A DNA stretch of 58,619 bases from positions 1 through 58,619 of IMG/VR virus record IMGVR_UViG_3300010370_006650. The stretch is one strand, 5' to 3'. This DNA comes from a virus. The position numbers and the translations under genes were made by a program. The notes beneath the pieces were generated by a model, which worked only from the letters and a program-made list of their open reading frames with translations, had not been told where the DNA came from and did no database searches. Positions 57,451-58,619 of the stretch are shown here, in pieces (the stretch's first letter is position 1; every line of letters starts with the position of its first letter).

Positions 57451-57458
57451 TATATTTA
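57451..57458 (+). promoter_or_regulatory. TATATTTA late-type promoter motif
   Basis: TATATTTA lies 19 bases before a small ORF start (57478), with GCGAGGA as SD. It follows the end of the long operon. Confidence 0.5.
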
Positions 57459-57477
57459 GGAAAAGCGAGGATCTGTC

Positions 57478-57534
57478 ATGTCTAAAAGCATTCAAGCGAT
57501 CAGAACAAACTTAGGAAAGTTTGAACTTGCTTGA
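57478..57534 (+). CDS. Possible 18-residue leader peptide
   Basis: ATG 57478 to TGA 57534 encodes MSKSIQAIRTNLGKFELA. It has a proper SD (GAGGA, 7 bases upstream) and a late-type promoter motif, and ends 29 bases before ATG 57564. It could be a leader peptide or simply a fortuitous frame. It is basic-amphipathic but lacks the tag motif. Confidence 0.35.
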   Translation: MSKSIQAIRTNLGKFELA

Positions 57535-57563
57535 TTGAGCGGACGCTAAATTTTGGAGTAAAG

Positions 57564-58514
57564 ATGAGCTTGTTAAATAACAAAAAATTTATGAATGAAT
57601 CCGAATTGCGTTCGTTGGTAAAAGTCCTTCTCGAGGACAAGTCATTAGGGCCACAATTGGTAAAAGTAAATCCAGTCGTGGATCCATCGGCCATTTTAAC
57701 AGATCCATCGAATCCTGACTACAAGCCAAATACAAAGCAAGAGTTGCAAGTTGCTGTGACAGCAATGATCGACGATTTGTCAGACGACAAAGTACCAGAC
57801 TTGTATGATTCGTTAAAGGGCGCGTTACAGTCGCAAGAAGAAGATAAAGGAAAAGACCAAATGGACAAGAGCAACAAAAAGATTGAAGAATCTATACGCA
57901 TGGCTATTCGCGCTTTATTGGCAGAAATTGAATTGCCACGTTCTATTAAGGAATATTACGCAAAGGATCCTGCTACTGGTGAAATGGTTTGGAAGGGTTC
58001 CGGACCTGCTCCTAAGCTTGCTCCCGGCGCTGGCGTTCAAAAGCTTGATCCGTCTGCCCGTGGAATCGAAGTTGGTCCTCAGTCTCCCGCTGGAAAGTCG
58101 CTAAAAAGCACTTTCAAAAAAATGAAGGATTCGGACTTCACAGTGCCTGATTTAACTCAACCTGAAGCAGGCCGCATGCGTCGAAATAAGATGCAAGAGG
58201 GCGATAAGTTACTTCAGCTTGCCAAAGAATTTGGATTCAAAAATCCAAATGGCGTTTTGCAGTTTATCAACCGCGTTTTGGAAAAGCTAAAGAGAAGATT
58301 CGACGATTACGACGCGGTGGCAATTGCTTCACTCGAGATAATGAAAGAGTATATCGACGAACTATCGACACCGTACAAGTCGGGTTCTAAGACACTAGAT
58401 CCACTAATCACCCCTCAAGATGCAGAGCTAATGCGTCAACATCCAGAGTTGATTAAGGATCTTGAAACATTCAGAGTTTATTTGAACAAGAAACTACGCG
58501 AAAGAGGACTTTGA
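57564..58514 (+). CDS. Tagged protein with two tag-like segments
   Basis: The 316-residue protein (start ATG 57564 after GGAG) begins MSLLNNKKFMNESELRSLVKVLLEDK, a tag variant, and has a second similar segment at about residues 105-122 (KKIEESIRMAIRALLAEIEL). Between is an acidic region. The C-terminal part is helical with KLLQLAKEFGFKNPNGVLQFINRVL near 225 and QHPELIKDLETFRVYLNKKL at the end. If the tag is cut off during head maturation, the second copy may be another cut site. No family recognised. Confidence 0.58.
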   Translation: MSLLNNKKFMNESELRSLVKVLLEDKSLGPQLVKVNPVVDPSAILTDPSNPDYKPNTKQELQVAVTAMIDDLSDDKVPDLYDSLKGALQSQEEDKGKDQMDKSNKKIEESIRMAIRALLAEIELPRSIKEYYAKDPATGEMVWKGSGPAPKLAPGAGVQKLDPSARGIEVGPQSPAGKSLKSTFKKMKDSDFTVPDLTQPEAGRMRRNKMQEGDKLLQLAKEFGFKNPNGVLQFINRVLEKLKRRFDDYDAVAIASLEIMKEYIDELSTPYKSGSKTLDPLITPQDAELMRQHPELIKDLETFRVYLNKKLRERGL

Positions 58515-58515
58515 T

Positions 58516-58619
58516 ATGAGTCAATCGAGTTGTATCGTTGCAGCTGTTCAATTTGAACCCAAGCTGTTGGATGTTCATCACAACCTCGCGACGGCAAAAC
58601 AACTCGTTTTTGAAGCTGC
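58516..58619 (+). CDS. Carbon-nitrogen hydrolase (nitrilase superfamily), 5' part
   Basis: Thirty-four codons are visible before the window ends. They read CIVAAVQFEPKLLDVHHNLATA near residues 6-27, matching the typical start of nitrilase superfamily enzymes (V-A-A-V-Q-F-x-P-x-x-x-D---N). These cleave amide, nitrile or carbamoyl C-N bonds; the catalytic Glu-Lys-Cys lie outside the window. Known relatives include amidases, N-carbamoyl amidohydrolases and the glutaminase domain of NAD synthetase. The gene starts one base after the previous stop. Confidence 0.7.
   Translation, partial: MSQSSCIVAAVQFEPKLLDVHHNLATAKQLVFEA

Noticed and set aside
1-58619. CRISPR arrays, insertion sequences and inteins
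   Set aside because: No regularly spaced direct repeats, no transposase gene and no intein splice junctions were noticed in the polymerase, RNR, helicase or recombinase genes. Reading by eye could miss degenerate cases.

Overview
The window is a contiguous piece of a large tailed-phage genome with contractile-tail (myovirus) character. A partial tail sheath gene opens it, followed by a T4 gp19-type tail tube, baseplate hub/chaperone genes, a 1767-residue tape measure protein and two very large baseplate proteins. Gene density is very high, nearly everything lies on the + strand, and many neighbours overlap by ATGA or TGATG. The host cannot be named from the sequence. Marine or freshwater phages of Gram-negative bacteria carry many similar genes, but this is an impression, not a search result.

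Layout. 1-19268: tail and baseplate module, interrupted by a homing endonuclease at 2188-3096. 19311-20746: a small, divergent family A DNA polymerase and a small ORF. 20800-23215: a tagged small protein, a GIY-YIG endonuclease, an HD hydrolase and another small protein. 23333-30946: replication and recombination core: gp32-like SSB, UvsX/RecA, dUTPase, 5'-3' exonuclease, DnaB-type helicase and a B12-dependent ribonucleotide reductase. 31000-38924: a third homing endonuclease, tagged small proteins, ThyX, thymidylate kinase, an all-alpha NTP pyrophosphatase (possible dCTPase), Hsp20, an HNH nuclease, a HEAT-like protein and a Dps-like ferritin. 38975-42659: IMPDH/GMP reductase, the only minus-strand gene, an actin-like ATPase and a DNA methyltransferase. 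42717-57438: one long + strand run. It starts with a DnaE-type polymerase and continues through kinase, ATP-grasp/HAD fusion, carbamoyltransferase, truncated thymidylate-synthase-like protein, two sugar-nucleotide epimerases, a predicted dCMP hydroxymethylase, thymidine kinase, dCMP deaminase, a superoxide-dismutase-like protein and small structural-type proteins. 57478-58619: a tiny peptide, another tagged protein and the start of a nitrilase-family gene.

How it fits together. The most striking part is 46288-54422, which reads like a cytosine hypermodification pathway. The ThyA homologue carries Asp where thymidylate synthases carry Asn (as in T4 gp42), while ThyX can cover thymidylate supply. 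An all-alpha pyrophosphatase could remove dCTP, as T4 gp56 does. An extra kinase could charge the modified nucleotide. A carbamoyltransferase, an ATP-grasp ligase and two epimerases could decorate the hydroxymethyl group. No glycosyltransferase is visible, so the final product is unknown.

Two other genome-wide patterns stand out. About nine proteins share a short amphipathic N-terminal tag resembling (K)xxQLRxIIKEE, which could be a capsid or prohead targeting peptide. Two promoter-like motifs recur. TATATTTA precedes tail tube and tagged genes and looks like a late promoter. An extended -10 (TGnTATTGT) sits inside perfect inverted repeats before thyX, the IMPDH gene and dnaE, and looks like a regulated promoter for metabolic genes.
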